Positions 33,330-46,257 of a stretch of 64,000 nucleotides of DNA are shown in pieces (position 1 is the stretch's first letter; the number at the start of each line of letters is the position of its first letter). Made by a program: the position numbers and the translations under genes. The notes below the pieces were generated by a model. That model searched no databases and was not told the DNA's origin. It saw nothing but the letters and a program-made list of their open reading frames with translations. Location: assembly GCA_948567375.1 (NCBI GenBank), contig OX419762.1:10298001-10362000 (forward strand), written 5' to 3'. Origin of the DNA: Lunularia cruciata. Lineage: Eukaryota > Streptophyta > Marchantiopsida > Lunulariales > Lunulariaceae.

Positions 33330-35598
33330 TAATGAGTAGATTAAGGTTGCATAACATAAGATATCCCTTTGCTAAGCAATCATTCAGTTCTCAAAATCCA
33401 TAGGCATCACTCTCCAAAAGATCTTTTCCTATTGAGAACATGTGCTTGCCTATACATTCAAATCATCCAAGTCCCAAAACTATAATTGCATCATGGAGAA
33501 TAGTTGTAGCTAAATTTGGATCTCATCCATAGAGTAAGAAGTAGAGAGAGAAAGATACTAAGGAAGCTTGTTGGTTGAATCAAAAGCCCATAGCCAACCA
33601 AGGTAACTAAAGATCTCAATCTTGCAAGTGGCATCTACAAACCATACTTATGCAATCCTCTCTTACCATTTGAACCGCTCTCTTTGCTAAACCATCTCCC
33701 TTAGGAGGTTACTGGGAGGTAATACGGTGATCAATCAAGGCTTTGTCACCCAAAATCATAAACTCTCCCAAGAACTTTGTACCTTGCTCAATAAAGACTT
33801 CAATTGATACACCTCAATGACCAAGAACCTATTCTAAGAATGAGTAAGTTGTCCCTTCATTAAAATTTTCAAGAAGTACACCAACTCAATCCACTTGGAG
33901 AAGTGCTCCACCAAAACCAAAACATACCAATAATGTTTCACAATCAACAATAAAGGTCCGGCAAAGTCCAAACTCTAGCAGTAATCCAACCCCATGATAG
34001 GTAGTGGATGTAACTATGGCATATAGCATTAAAATGATGCTCTAACTCAATCCAAACCATACATTTGGCAATAAATTTCTATTTATTGTTCTATATACCC
34101 CACCACCAATAATGACTTTCAAATAAGCTATTATGTCTACATTACTGCATAATGTCCTAGCTCATCATGAGCATGTCGTATCAATTGTGGTCTTTGAGAT
34201 AGAAAGCGTAATACTTCCACTATACCATCCTCCCATACTACTCCAATCCAAACTGCCTAACCATTGAAGGACATAATCTCCCTCCTTAGCATTCATTGTA
34301 TAGCGTATAACACTAGTGCAAAGATAGTCCATCACCAAGCATCATCATGCATATCTCATTGATCTATACCAATATCTCCACGCATTGGATCTAAGATGTT
34401 GACAACTTTTCCTATCTATATTGAAATAGATACCACCAAAGCGTCAGTCAATATACACAAGAAGGAAAATCCATGCCAACCTAACACCATCTTCTCATTT
34501 ATCTCTCCATGCCAATGTGCTCCAATCTAAACTTGTTGGTTTGTACATGGGTTTCTATTCAATAAATTGGTATGACAATTCATCACTCTAAGTTAACCAT
34601 GAAATCATACTTTTGTAAAATCAAAGTCCATCTTGCAAGCTTCCCTAAAAGATTGAACTCCATCAACCACTTTAGTGGTTGATGATCAATGATAAAATTG
34701 AAGGGATGACTAAATAGGTAACATTGTGTGTTACTACCGACACTATTGCTAAGCAGTCTCTCTCATATGGATTTACCTCCTTTGAATTTTTGGAGCAAAA
34801 AGCATAGGCTCTCACAAACTCTCTCCCCTCATCATCCTACTAAGTGAGCACTACTCCAAGCCCTAATGTACTCCCATCAATATGGACCTAGAATGTGCAT
34901 TCTTTGATTAGTCTCCTAAGAATAGAGGCAAATGTCAACCTCTCCTTGGGCTTTATGAAATCTCTCTCTTACTCATCTCTTGAACACCACTCTTGTGTAA
35001 TCTTGGTCAAATTCATCAAGGCCTTGACAATAACACTAAATCCTCTAACATATGAAAGATAGATGTTTGCTAATCCAAGGGATGCTCGCACTCTACTCAC
35101 ATCTATAGGACAAGGAATATTTACAATAGCCTCCACCTTGGTCTGATATATACCAAGTCCACCAAGGTAAATAATGTGACACAAATACTAAACTTGCTTT
35201 GGGAAGAATTCTCATGATGTAATTTGAGTCCATGAGATCTCAATCTTTCATACATCTCTAACAACTATCTCTCATGCTTCTCTTCAATAGCACTATAGAA
35301 TAGAATATAATCAATATAACACCAAGGAAAAACTAATCCTACTAGGATATATCCATGACCATTTAAACTGAATTGAGCATTCTTTAACTCAAATGGTATG
35401 AATTGCCATTGATACAATATATCCTTGAGGTGAAGATCATACCCCCATATGTTATCTTGGACTTGTCTTCATCCTTGATTGGCAATTGATGATATTTATT
35501 TTGAAGATCCAAAGTACTAAAGACCTTTGCATGCCCAATTGCATCAAAGATCTCATCTGGTTTAGGCATAACATACTAATCAGCCCTAGTTATCAATT
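33330..35598 (-). pseudogene. pol: Family B integrase, RNase H and RT (element B4)
   Basis: Reading leftward on the minus strand: the RT palm begins at 35598 (PKPDEIFDAIGHAKVFSTLD near 35569-35510), the RT thumb/connection is at 35184-34969 (TKVEAIVNIPCPIDVSRVRA), RNase H lies at about 34930-34560, and the integrase core around 33990-33700 (a FSKWIELV-like phrase near 33905). It aligns with B1 11690-13800 throughout. Upstream RT, protease and gag are absent because element B3 begins at about 35600 inside the RT. Confidence 0.7.
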
Positions 35599-35599
35599 G

Positions 35600-36220
35600 G
35601 CATCTTGTGTGTATACACATCATTTTCAACATCATACACTATAGAAGCGCAACTTCCACATAAGTCATACATGAACTCTAAAGTGCCATAATGATCAGTT
35701 CTCTCTTCCACTCAAACCACACTCAAATTAGATCTGAATTGGATCCTCCATTCAATAATCTACCAACAATTAGGCATTAATTACATTCAAGCCACATCAC
35801 TCTAGCTAAGAGACTCCAAGTGATCCTTGTCAAACTCTATCTACTATAGCCAAGAACTTGAAGGCTCAACATTAAATAAGTGAACTCTTTGGATTTGCAC
35901 TTTGGAAGTATACCTCCTACTCAACCTAGGTCTCCAACCCTAATGACATACACCATTGATGCCACATGTGGTGGTGCAAATGACAATAGGTCTCACCATG
36001 TGACTAGTAGCTCTAGCATGAAATTTTTCCACCATCAAATACTCCAACTACCAAAATAAGTATGACCACCAACACTACCACTTCAACATTTGAGCAAACT
36101 ATCTTTGGCACTCCAAATGTCATGATAATTGTTGTGCATATATGCATTGTGGTCAGCATTATATATCATAGAAGCACGACTCATACATACGGCATATATG
36201 AACTGTAAGGTGCCACAATC
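35600..36220 (-). mobile_element. Family B 3' LTR with flanking R1 repeats (element B3)
   Basis: The LTR body is at 35692-36127 (minus; start near TTATCATGACATTTGG, end ACTGATCA). R1 copies flank it at 35600-35691 and 36128-36220, both with the phrase GnCGTGCTTCTAT/GCGCTTCTATAG on the minus strand. To the left the sequence passes directly into the RT of B4, so B3 was inserted into B4. Confidence 0.6.
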
Positions 36221-37799
36221 ACACACCTAACTGGAAATTAGGTAACTCTAGATGGTCATCTACTCCAAGTATGTGATATGTCTTATGGTGGGCCAAGATC
36301 AAGAAGTTATTGGTATTGAGCCCCATCATTAGTCACTTGTCTACAATTCTGTCACATAAAGGGTGAGTTAGCTATAAGTCAAATATATGTAGGACATAAC
36401 TACTATCCTTGAGGAACCACTATGAGGAGAGGGGTCGGTCTAACATATCATTTGCCATCCTCTCAAACAACCATCACACACCAACATAGCAGTAGCTCTA
36501 CCATAAGAGCCATACACAACAAGCCTACACATACAAGAGCCAAGCTTAGGTCCATAGTGCCATCAATATTTGGGAGGTAGCATGGCCTTCAATTGCAAAT
36601 ATGATCCTTCCAAAAAACACCATCATATCCTTCCAACACAAGGATTCTAGAAGGCAAATCCTCAAGCACTCTCAAGATAGTGCGGCGTGTAATAATATCA
36701 AGTATTGTCAATATATTCTCTTGTATATATACATAGTCATGTGAATGAAATCAATGGATCAAGGGGTCTATAACCTCCTCCTCAAATATTAGCATAGCAT
36801 AAGGTATCCAAATATTAAACAATCACTAAATTCTCAAATACCATTGGCATCTTCTTCAAAAGATCTTTGCTCATTGAGAACATGCACTCATCTATACATG
36901 GATCATCCAAGTCCAAAATTGCAATAGCATCATGAGGAATGGCTACATGAAAATCTAGATCTTTTTCAAAGATTAGAAAGCAAGGAGAGGAGGATGCTAA
37001 GGAGACTTGCTGGCTGAACTGATAGCCCATAGCCAACCAAGGTAATTAGAGATCCCTATCTCCAAAGTGATCTCTCTACAAACCATACTTATGCAATCCT
37101 CTCTTCACGATTTGAACCATTCTCTCTGCTCAACCATTTGTCTTAAGGTGATCTTGATGATGATGATGATCAATCAAGGCCTTGCCACACAAGACCTAAA
37201 ACTCCCGTAGGAACCTTGTACTCTGATTAGTCAAAACCTTAGCTAGTGCATCAAAATGACTAAGAATTTCATCTAGAAATGAGTATATTGTCCCTTCATT
37301 GGACTTGTTAGGCAATACCACCAACTCAATCCACTTGGAGAAGTGCTCCATAATAACCCAAATATACCATTGGTGTCTCATAGTCAATAGTAAAGATCCA
37401 ATAAAGTCCAAATTGTGAGCTCTCTACTAACCCAATCCCATGATAGGTAATGGGAGTAATTATGGTGTAGGGGCATTGAATGATACTCTAACTTGCACAA
37501 ACTACACATCTGGCAGCAAACTACTATACATTGATCTACTCATTGTGCCAACAATAATGACTCTTGAGTAAGCTACATGTATGCTTACTTTGAAATGTCC
37601 TAGCTCTTCATGAGCACAATGTATCAACTATGGTTGCTAAGATGGAAGTGGTACTACTTGCACTTTACCATCCTCCTACACACAAAGAAAGTGTATGCCT
37701 ACTAATCTAAACTGCTTGGCTTCTTGAAGGACATTGTCTCTCTTGTTGGCACCAACTATGCTACCCATAACACCAGAGCAAAGATAATCCATAACTAAG
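36221..37799 (-). pseudogene. pol (IN): Family B integrase and PHD finger (element B3)
   Basis: The integrase core is open from 37411 (HFSKWIELVVLPNKSNEG, then VLTNQSTRFL). The C-terminal part follows at 37036-36815 (YQFSQQVSLASSSP). The PHD finger is near 36535-36420: VYGSYGRATAMLVCDGCLRG keeps the second Cys pair and the Trp (GWQMIC), while His is Gln and the last pair is lost by a frameshift. The first Cys pair is partly lost. The element continues to the right across the inserted family E LTR, at 46258. Confidence 0.75.
37795..37799 (+). repeat. Target-site duplication CTAAG (left copy)
   Basis: CTAAG precedes the LTR end TGTGACAAC at 37800 and recurs at 46253-46257, directly after the other LTR end GGTACCACA. 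Joining B3 across the insert restores the sequence seen uninterrupted in B1 near 12930-12960. Confidence 0.85.
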
Positions 37800-39576
37800 T
37801 GTGACAACTCGGCAAATCTCACTTTTGCGGTAATCAAGTAAGTAAAGTTCATTCCCGTAGAGATACTAGTCAAAATTGGTCAAATACAAAGTCAAATAGT
37901 GACAAGTAGTTCTTCTTGGTTGCATCTTTAATCTCTCATGTAGAAATAACACCCAAAAGAGAGTAACAAGCACTAATTTGCAGTCTCATCACAACGATTT
38001 GTCACACTTAATCACAGCTCCATCAAATCTTTCCAAACAATCTTGATTGTGATGATTCAGTCTCTCCTAAAAATGGCACTTCATTGCAAAATGACTTTGC
38101 CTCAAAATTTTGTTCCACCTCTCCATTGAAGGCACAACTTCCCCGATTGAAATTGCTTCACATCAACTTTGCACTGCATTCACAAATACAAAAAAACTAC
38201 CAACACTACAATTCTTCTCAGATCTGTCAAGGCATTGCTCCAATTGAAACACTCAAGATCAAACACATAGAATGAAGATCAAGACTACGGAATCCAACAT
38301 CCAACAAACACACTGACTTAAACTTTGAAATTCTCCAAACACTTGCAAATACATACACAATGTTGATACTTGAAATTAAGCTCAAGCAACGAGCACTGCG
38401 TCACAACACTTTGCTTTATCTATTCTCAAAAATTATGAGCACTAAAGAACATAACACTACAAATGTCACCTTTAAATAGTAAAGCAATCGACAATAATCT
38501 AACTCATATACCATTTCTTAACAACTCTTCCCACTTATAGATCCAAACTGACAATTCATCTCTTCATAGCTACCTCTTCAAATCTCAAAATTGTTACTAC
38601 TCTGATCCAATGTCTACTTCTTCCTCGGCTTCCAATCCCAATCCCAAAGTAACCTCACATACTACTCTATCCTTGGGTTTCACAACTACTTATTCTTCTA
38701 CAAATTCTAACACTTCTTCTTCCAAATCTGCATTTCCCGTCATAAATAACCTTTCTAATTCTTGATCTCCCAACCCACTCTTCTCTAATATCTCCAATGA
38801 TAACTCCAAAGATATTTGTATTCCTATCTCATCCACTTCAGGCTTTGCTCTTACATCCTTCCAAAGTTTATCTATCTCTAACTTAACTAAATCTAATCTA
38901 ATTGTTATATTGTCTTCTACTTCCAATATCTTCCTATCTACAAGAGTTTTGAGACTAATTAGCAAAGTATTCAAATCTTTATCCTTTGCATTTCTTCTCC
39001 TTATCTCTTGCACCAACAACCTTAACTCGTTTCTTCAATCCTCATACTGGCTTCTATGCTCAGCATTGCATTCATCTTTACTACAATCTCCTTTAGTGGC
39101 TTGAGCCTCATCCTTCTCTCCCGTTCTTGATCTACTTGCCAATCTTCCCTATACATTGCCAGTTTTGCCTCAAATTTGGCTTTCATTGTCTCCTTTTGAA
39201 CCAAATTCTCTTCTAGATTACAAAGTAACTCCCTTAATCTTTCTTCCTCTCTATATCTCACTATCAACTCTCTTTGCCAAAGCTACTTCTTCTCTTCTAC
39301 ACCCTCCATCACTCTATCGAGCTCTTGTTCCTTCTCTATTACTCTTGCCATAGCATGGATGATTTCTAATCGTGAATAGGCAAACTATTGTTTCAAGATT
39401 TCATCCTAAGCTATATGTCTTTCCCTTGCTATGACATTCTGCTCTATTATTCTCTCTTTACTTCCCGCTTCCTTCTTTAAATTCTCAATTACCTAGTTCT
39501 ATACTACTGCATCTACTTGTAGTACTTCCTTTTGTTCTTCTCCTCCGGTTATGATCTTCTTCAACTCCAAGATAGG
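37800..39576 (-). mobile_element. Family E solo LTR, 3' half (copy C3)
   Basis: The minus strand from 39576 to 37800 matches the 3' half of the giant LTR. It includes the coiled coil (39267-39022), the C-terminal protein block (39019-38690, with LEVEDNITIRLDLVKL) and the TATA-like box at 38470-38479, and ends GAGTTGTCACA. Its other half is C4 (45246-46252). About 480 bp between the halves are missing relative to C2. The two halves together are one solo LTR in element B3, split by insertion of element E2. Confidence 0.85.
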
Positions 39577-40768
39577 CGAAGATGAAGTACTTTGGTAATG
39601 CTTGGAGTCATACAAAGTCGGAGGTGTAATTGAGTCTTTACACTCTGAAGCATCGGGAGAACACTATGCTCTGAAGAATACAATTAAGAAGATTCTTTCT
39701 TTGGGGTACAGGGGGCCTACGATGTACAAAGACACGCATGCCCATATCCAAAGTTGTAATGCTTATCAGAGAATGGGAAAGCCAACGGCTACTTCCCAAT
39801 GGCCTTTGAGATTTTATTTACCCTTGGCCCCATTTGAGAAATGGGGAATCAATTTTGTGGGACCAATACAATCGGTACCCAAGTCACAAGGAAACACTAC
39901 ATTTTGGTTTGCATTGACTATGCTACCAAGGTGGTTGAAGCTGAAGCAACCTACAGAGATGATCCAAAAACCATTGCGGGATTTTTCTTTTGAAACTTCA
40001 TCTCCCAATAAAGATGTCCTTTGGAATTGGTCAATGATAGAGGGACACATTTTTTGAACTCTGTAATGGAGGCGTTAACAAAATACTTCTAGATTAAACA
40101 TTGGAAGACAACTCCTTATAACCCAAGAGCAAATGGCTTAACAGAAAAGGCAAATGGGTTACTTTGCAAAATTTTGAATAAGGTGACAGTTAATTATGCC
40201 TATGATTGGGATACAAAATTACCAGCAGCGTTGTGGGCATATTGAATGACAGGAAAGATCACAACCAAACAAAATCCATACTTCTTGACATACGGCTTAC
40301 ATCCCATACTTCCAGTTGAATTTGAAGTCCTGACATCAATTGGATTCTTCATTGGATTCTTTGTGAAGAACGATTGTCAAAAGAAGAAAGTCAAGAGCTT
40401 CAAATCCATCAATTGATGTGGTTAGAAGAGAAAAGAGACAATGCAATGCAAACCACAAAAGAAGTACAAGAGCAGAGGAAAGTCAGGCACGATAAGCACA
40501 TCAAGCATGTGATTTTTCGCAAAGGAGATTTGGTTTTGTTATATGACAATCACCAAATATTTTTTTCAGGCAAGCTGCATTTGAGATAGATGAAGCCTTA
40601 TCAAGTTCTTCATCTTTATGTGAATGGGTCCATTCAACTTGCAGACCTAGAAGGCAATCCTTTTGCCACTTGAGTAAACGGGTGGAGAGTTTGGAGATAT
40701 TGGACCATAGACTCGGAAGTCTCTAAGACACCCAAAGTCTATGTTCGTGGGGATGTAAGCATCCCCAC
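39577..40768 (+). pseudogene. pol (IN): Family E integrase (element E2)
   Basis: The zinc-binding region ends in CNAYQRMGKP (near 39751-39780). The core follows: APFEKWGINFVGPI (39829-39870), then in a shifted frame DYATKVVEAEATYRDDPK (first Asp, near 39917-39972), NDRGTHFLNSVMEALTKYF (second Asp) and NGLTEKANGLL (Glu, 40132-40164), then KLPAALWAY and the C-terminal KGDLVLLYD (40522-40548) with a DLEGNPFATR block. Wording and order are of the Athila/Tat-like branch of Ty3/gypsy (established families; the assignment is inferred). RT and everything upstream are missing. The stop lies near the polypurine tract. Confidence 0.8.
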
Positions 40769-40781
40769 AAGAGAGGGGGTA
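40769..40781 (+). promoter_or_regulatory. Polypurine tract of element E2
   Basis: AAGAGAGGGGGTA lies immediately before the LTR start TGTGGTACA at 40782. It primes plus-strand DNA synthesis. It proves that the following 3.77-kb unit is a 3' LTR. A 9-bp perfect hairpin (40747-40768) ends right next to it. Confidence 0.8.
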
Positions 40782-41191
40782 TGTGGTACACACATTTTTG
40801 TTTTTTTCTCAATTTTGAAGAAGACGTGAATAGAGAAGTCAAATTGCACTTGTATGGCCAAAGAAGGCAAAGAAAAGTGTCCTTGGGATGTAACCCGAGG
40901 TAACGTGACTTTGGGTCATAAGGCAAGGTACTCGTAATTTCCCTGTCAGCATACAACCCAAAGTAAGGAGTCTTTATCTCAGGGGTGCTCAACCCAAGGC
41001 AAGAACAGTGTAACAACTTTCCTTCGGGGTGAGACATTCAAGAAAGCACCGTTCAAAAAAGGTGGTCATATGCATGAAGGACACTTGACAATGATATGAG
41101 CATGCAGGAGGTGTGATTTCTTGGTAGAAACTCAAATTGAAGAAAGACAGAGAAGGCACAACTCTATAAAAATCAGGCTAAAGACGAAGCA

Positions 41192-44100
41192 ATGACAAGC
41201 AACTTTCCATCGCTGTTAAGAAGTTGTCCTGCAAGAGATTGTGGGAAGGGAACTATAGTCAAAGATGTGCTGGTGTGTCGAGAGGAAGTCAAGAGAGTTA
41301 ATCCGGAAATCAGTAGGAAAAATAGTCCCCAACCCATAGTAGCAGAGAGAAAGATGGAGGTGGGAAGAAGAACTCCAAATTTGCAGTAAGAAATCATGCA
41401 ATTCAGAGGTTAGATGTGATTGCAAGAATTGAGGTCTTGAGCAAGCTTTGGATCACATTCTTGGCATGGAACTGGAATGTTAGTTTTCCAAGTTTCATGA
41501 CTGAAATCATCAAGAGTAAGTGTCTCAATGGCCCTGAGGAAGAAGGGAAGAGAGGAAATCCGGCTTGATGGATAGAGTCAGATTGGAGGTTAGTACTCGG
41601 GAGAGAAGTAGGCGCAGAGCATGGTGCCACATTCTTGGGGAAGGGAGAAGTAGCCAAAGAAACCCAAGAAGTGAGAGATGCCTTCTCTTCAAAGTGCACA
41701 AAGAATAGCTGCAAAGTGGAGAGCTATAAGGATCTTGTCAAGAGAGGGATCGTGAGTGCCCTAATGGAAATCTTGAAGCCGGAGAGGACAACTTATGTAA
41801 TGAAGCACCAACCGGTGCTCTTCCATAAGATGTTTGTAGGAGAGCCAATTAATTGGGCAAATTGTCTTCATGGGAGGACAAGACAAATGGTGTGGAATTT
41901 GTGGGACAAGTTGCCTCCACATTACATTGTGCCATTTGCAGCCCATTTCTATCAAGGGCTGTGAGCCGGCCTGTCTCTCACTCAAGATGAACCTCTCATG
42001 GCTATTATGGTAGCGCACTATAGACTAAGAAGGCAAGGAACCCCAACTCTATCATACTCCTCCAAGGCTAACACTCCAAGACTCAAGACATTGCTCACTA
42101 GAGAACTCAATGAGAGAGATAGTTGCAAATGAAAGAATGATGAGTACCTCCTCACTCCTTGTTTATATACTTGTGAAATAGTTACGTACCAAAGTTAATA
42201 ATTATTGGAGTAACTCAAGTTACTAGGCTAAAAGTCAAGTAAAGTCAAAAAGTAGAAAGGAATATCCATTCACATGGGCATATTCCACTAGCATGTGATC
42301 TTATCTTGACCCAACCACTAAGTCAAGGATTCCTTCACATGAGCTATCCTTGGACTATAGAAAAATCCAAAACAAAAAGGATTGCGGGCCCAAGAGTTCT
42401 CAACTCTTTCCTCAAAGCCAAACACCTAGGAATAATACCAAGCCAACACACTAGAATCCAAAATAGTGGTGCTCATCTTTTCTACCTCCTCTAAAGTAAG
42501 GTCCCCTCTATCTTAGCTATGACTAACTCTAGCTAATCATGACTAATGTAGAACCATCCTTTATCTCTATATTAATAATATCTCTCAAGTACTTGTTATA
42601 CCAAGCTAAATATCACAATATCACACACATGCACAAATGGGTATTACAGGGCTGAACTTGCTCAATGCGGCAGAGCAAAATAAGATGGTGTCCCATTTCC
42701 ATCCCAATTTGAGAAGAAATGTTGATGCAGAGGAGCAGCAATACATTCTTTGGATTAAGAGCAATGATGAGTACTACGCGCAAACGGGGCAAAGTGTGCA
42801 ATTGGAAGTAAGCACTCCAAAGTCGAAGAAGAGGAGTTGACAAGGAGAAGAAGAAGTAGAGAAAGCGAGACCTTGGAATGCTAGAAGGGTAAACCCGAGG
42901 AAAGAGCTGGTGGTAATCGCATCGTCGGAAGGAGAAGCCGAGGTGCAAGTCTGAAGATTTGGAGAGGGAGGAAGAACCCGAGTTCACACTACAGAGTGGA
43001 GACACGAGTAGTGACAGTAATGATGGAGTGGAGATGAAATTGGTACCCAAAGAGGAGGAAGCCAAGATGGAGACGGAGGAGAAAGGTAACTCAAAATAGG
43101 AAGATGAAGTTCTAGAACAAGAGGAGAAAAGAGTTACAATTCAAAGGGGAGTTCGTTCCAGATGAAAGGCAAAGTATGGAGTTGGGCCAAGTAAGGTAAG
43201 AGAAGAGGAGGATGGAAGTTCCAGGAGCAAAGAATCCATTCCTATAAGGCGATTGCGGCTTAGAAGGCAAGTGTCAAGTGAGGAAGAGGTGAAGAAGGAG
43301 ATAAGTCTACAAGTCAAAATGAATGTGAGTGAAGGAGTAGAGTATCTGCGGGAGGTTGTGTGCCCATTGTTGGTGAAGTTAGAGCACAAGAAGAAGGAGA
43401 TGCAGTCGAAGTGTCCGAAGGTGAAGACTGTGTTACGGGTGTTAGCTCGATTAGAAGAGGAGAACTTGAAATTAAAGAAAAGCATAATCTGAGGTGAGGA
43501 GGAAAGTGAAACACTACAAATAGATGCAGTAGTATAGAATCAAGTGATTGAGAACTTGAAGAGAGAAGTGAGGAGTAGAGAAGAACTCATTGAGCAAAGT
43601 GACATAGCAAGGGAAAGGCAAGTAGTTGAGTACAAAATCTTGAAGCAGCAATTTGCTAATTCGAGATTAGAAATTATCCATGCTATGGCAAGGGTAGCAG
43701 AGAAAGAGCAAGAGCTTGATAGAGTGATGGAGAGTGTAGAAGAGAAGAAGCAGCTCTGGCAAAGAGAGTTGACAACAAGATACAAAGAGGAAGAAAGACT
43801 AAGAGAGTTACTTTGCAATCAAGAGGAGAAGATTGTGCAGAAGGTGAAGGAGAAGGAGACTGTGAAAGCCAAGTTTGGCAATGTATAGAGAAGATTGGCT
43901 TGCAGATTGAGAACGGGAGAGAAAAATGCGACTAGAGCCATTGAAGGAGATTGTGATCAAGATGAATGCAATGCTAAGTATAGGCCAACGTGCAAATTGA
44001 AAAAATGAGACTGCACGAGCTGAAGTTGTTGGTGCAGGAGACAAGGAGGAGAAATGTAAAGGATAAAGATTTGAATGCTTTACTCATCAATCTCAGAGCT

Positions 44101-44451
44101 TATGTAGATAGAAAGATATTGGAAGTAGAAGACAATATCACAATTAGATTAGACTTAGTGAAATTAGAGATAGATAAACTTTGGAAGGATGTAAGAGCAA
44201 AACCCAAAGTAGATAACATAGGAGTGCAAATATCTTTGGAGTTACCATCGAAGATATTAGAGAAGAGTGGGTCGGGAGATAAGGATTTAGATGGATTACC
44301 CACTAGTGTAATTGTAGATCATGAAGAAGAAGTAGTAGAATTGGTAAGGGAATTAGACGTTGTGAAACCCAAGGATAGAGTAGTAGTGAGTGAGGTTACT
44401 TTGGGATTGGGTTTGAATGCCGAGGAAGAAGTAGACATTGGATTGGATTAG
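41192..44451 (+). pseudogene. LTR-encoded coiled-coil protein (copy C2), split by D1
   Basis: The ATG at 41192 (MTSNFPSLLR) matches the start in C1, and the stop at 44451 follows EEVDIGLD. Subtracting D1 and its duplication (693 bp) leaves about 2567 nt, against 2558 in C1. The N-terminal domain is well preserved: a 109-codon open stretch at 41635-41964 (TTYVMKHQPVLFHKMFVGEP, MVWNLWDKLPPHYIVPFAAH), continuing after D1 at 42637-42840. The coiled coil is open at 43544-43888 and the C-terminal block at 43990-44451. The middle is frameshifted. No known domain is recognised; the N-terminal half is faintly reminiscent of plant 'putative transposon protein' domains linked to Athila elements, which I could not test. 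Confidence 0.75.
41962..42648 (+). mobile_element. Family D solo LTR, copy D1 (687 bp)
   Basis: It begins TGAGCCGGCC and ends GGTATTACA. The direct repeat GGGCTG flanks it at 41956-41961 and 42649-42654, and removal restores the LTR protein frame (AHFYQGL joined to LNLL, as in C1). A TATA-like TTTATATACT lies at 42168-42177. Similar copies are at 52648-53329 and, inverted, 3297-3960. No coding region is present, so it is a solo LTR or a very short non-autonomous element. Confidence 0.85.
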
Positions 44452-45245
44452 TAACAAATTTGAGATTTGAAGAGGCAAATATGAAGAGTTGCATTGTCAT
44501 TTTGGATCCGCAAGTTTGTAGAGTTGTTAGGAAACAATATAGTTGTTAGAACTTTCATTTGCTTCAACATTTAAGAGTGGCATTTGCAATATTATGTTGT
44601 TTAGTGCTCATTATTTCTGAGAATAGATAAAGTGAAGTGTTGTGAAGCAGTGCTCGTCGTTTGAGCTTGATTCCAAGTATCAACTCTGTGTTTGTGTTTA
44701 TGAGTGTGTGGAAAAATTTGAAGTGCAAGTCAGTATGCTTGTTGGATGTTAGATTCTGCAGCCTTGATCTTCATTCTATGTGTTTCATCATGATTGAAGT
44801 GCAATCAAAGCAATGCCTTGACAGATCTGAGAGGAATTGTAGTGTTGGTAGTATTATGCATTTATGAGTGTTGTGCAAAGTTGATATGAAGCACTTTCAA
44901 TCTAGGAAGTTGGGCCTTTAGTGGAGGGGTAGAACACAATTTTGAGGTGAAGTTGTTTTGCAATGAAGTGCTTTTTTTGGGAGAGCCTAAATCATCACAA
45001 TCAAGATTGTTTGGAAAGATTTGATGCAATTGTGATTAAGAAGTGTTAATTTGTGACAAGACTGCACGTTAGTGCTCGTTACTCTCTTTTGGGTGTGGTT
45101 TCTACCTAAGAGATTAAAGATGCAACTAATAAGAACTACATTGTGAAATTTGACTTTGTATTTGACCAATTCTCACTAGTATCTATATGGGAATGAACTT
45201 TACTTACCTGATTACCGCAAAAGTGATATTTGTTGGGTTGTTACA

Positions 45246-46252
45246 TAATTTCAGGTTCTTCCTCTCTCCTTGAGTCTTCTGAATTGTACTCGGCTTCTCC
45301 TTCTGATTCTTTGCTTGACAACCCAATCACCACCAAGTTTTTCCTCTCTCTCCAAATACTAACATCCAATCTAACTCTATCCATTGAGCAGGATTTCCTC
45401 TCTTGCCCTCTGCCTCGAGTCCATTGAGACATTTACTCTTGATGATCTCGGTCATGAAACCTGGAAAACTAAGGTTCCAATTCTATGCCAAAAATCAGAT
45501 CTAAAGCCTACTCAAGACTTTAATTCTTGTGATCACATCTAATCTCCAAATTGCATGATTTCTCATTGCAAATTCCAAGTTCTTCTTTCCACCACTCATC
45601 TTACTCTCCTCCACTCTGGGTTAGTGACTACTCTTCCAACCGACTCCCCGGACTAACTCTCCTGACTTCCTCCTAATGCACAAGCGTGTCTCTTACTACA
45701 TTCTCTTTTCCATTATTTCCCTCAGAACAACTTCTTAATGGCAATGGGAAATTACTTGTCATCTCTTTGTCTCTATCCCAAATTTTATAATAGCGTGCCT
45801 CCTCTATCTTTCTTCACTTTGAGTTTCTACCAAGAAATCACACCTTATATATGCTCCTATCACTGCCAATTTTCCCTGCTTATAGGCCAGTGCAGTACCT
45901 TCTTGAATGTCCGACCCCGAAGGAAAGTTGTTACACTATTCTTGCCTTGGGTTGAGTACCCTCAAGCCAAAGTTTCCTTACTTTGGGTTGAATGCTAACT
46001 GGACCAATCCAAGTACTTTGCCTTCTGACACAAAGTCACTTTACCTTGGGGGTTGTTCGTGCAAGAATATTTCATGGACCCTCTTGCCTTCCGGACCACC
46101 CGTGGTTGGGAGGGGGTCTATGGCTTGACCCTGTTGCGTACGAACCCAAAGATACCATTCTTTGCCTTTTGATGTCATACAAGCGCAATACAACTTCATC
46201 TATATCCTTCTTCTTCAACAATAAGAAAAAAAACAAAAATGTGGGTACCACA
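45246..46252 (-). mobile_element. Family E solo LTR, 5' half (copy C4)
   Basis: On the minus strand it starts TGTGGTACCCACATTTTTG at 46252 and contains the start of the LTR protein (ATG at 45762, with the conserved MTSNFPLPL wording). It breaks off at 45246, where element E2's LTR end is joined. CTAAG follows its outer end at 46253-46257. It is the missing half of C3. Confidence 0.85.
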
Positions 46253-46257
46253 CTAAG

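Larger units (their letters stand above)
40782..45245 (+). mobile_element. Family E giant 3' LTR, copy C2, interrupted by D1
   Basis: It starts TGTGGTACACACATTTTTG after the polypurine tract and ends GGGTTGTTACA at 45245. Without the D1 insertion and its duplication it is about 3.77 kb, the same size as C1 (3782 bp). It holds the LTR reading frame (41192-44451) and a decayed TATA-like box at 44569. The element of which it is the 3' LTR is inserted in copy C3/C4. Confidence 0.9.

Noticed and set aside
42613-43065. 150-codon open frame on the minus strand
   Set aside because: Antisense to the LTR protein in copy C2, spanning its frameshifted acidic middle; no domain.
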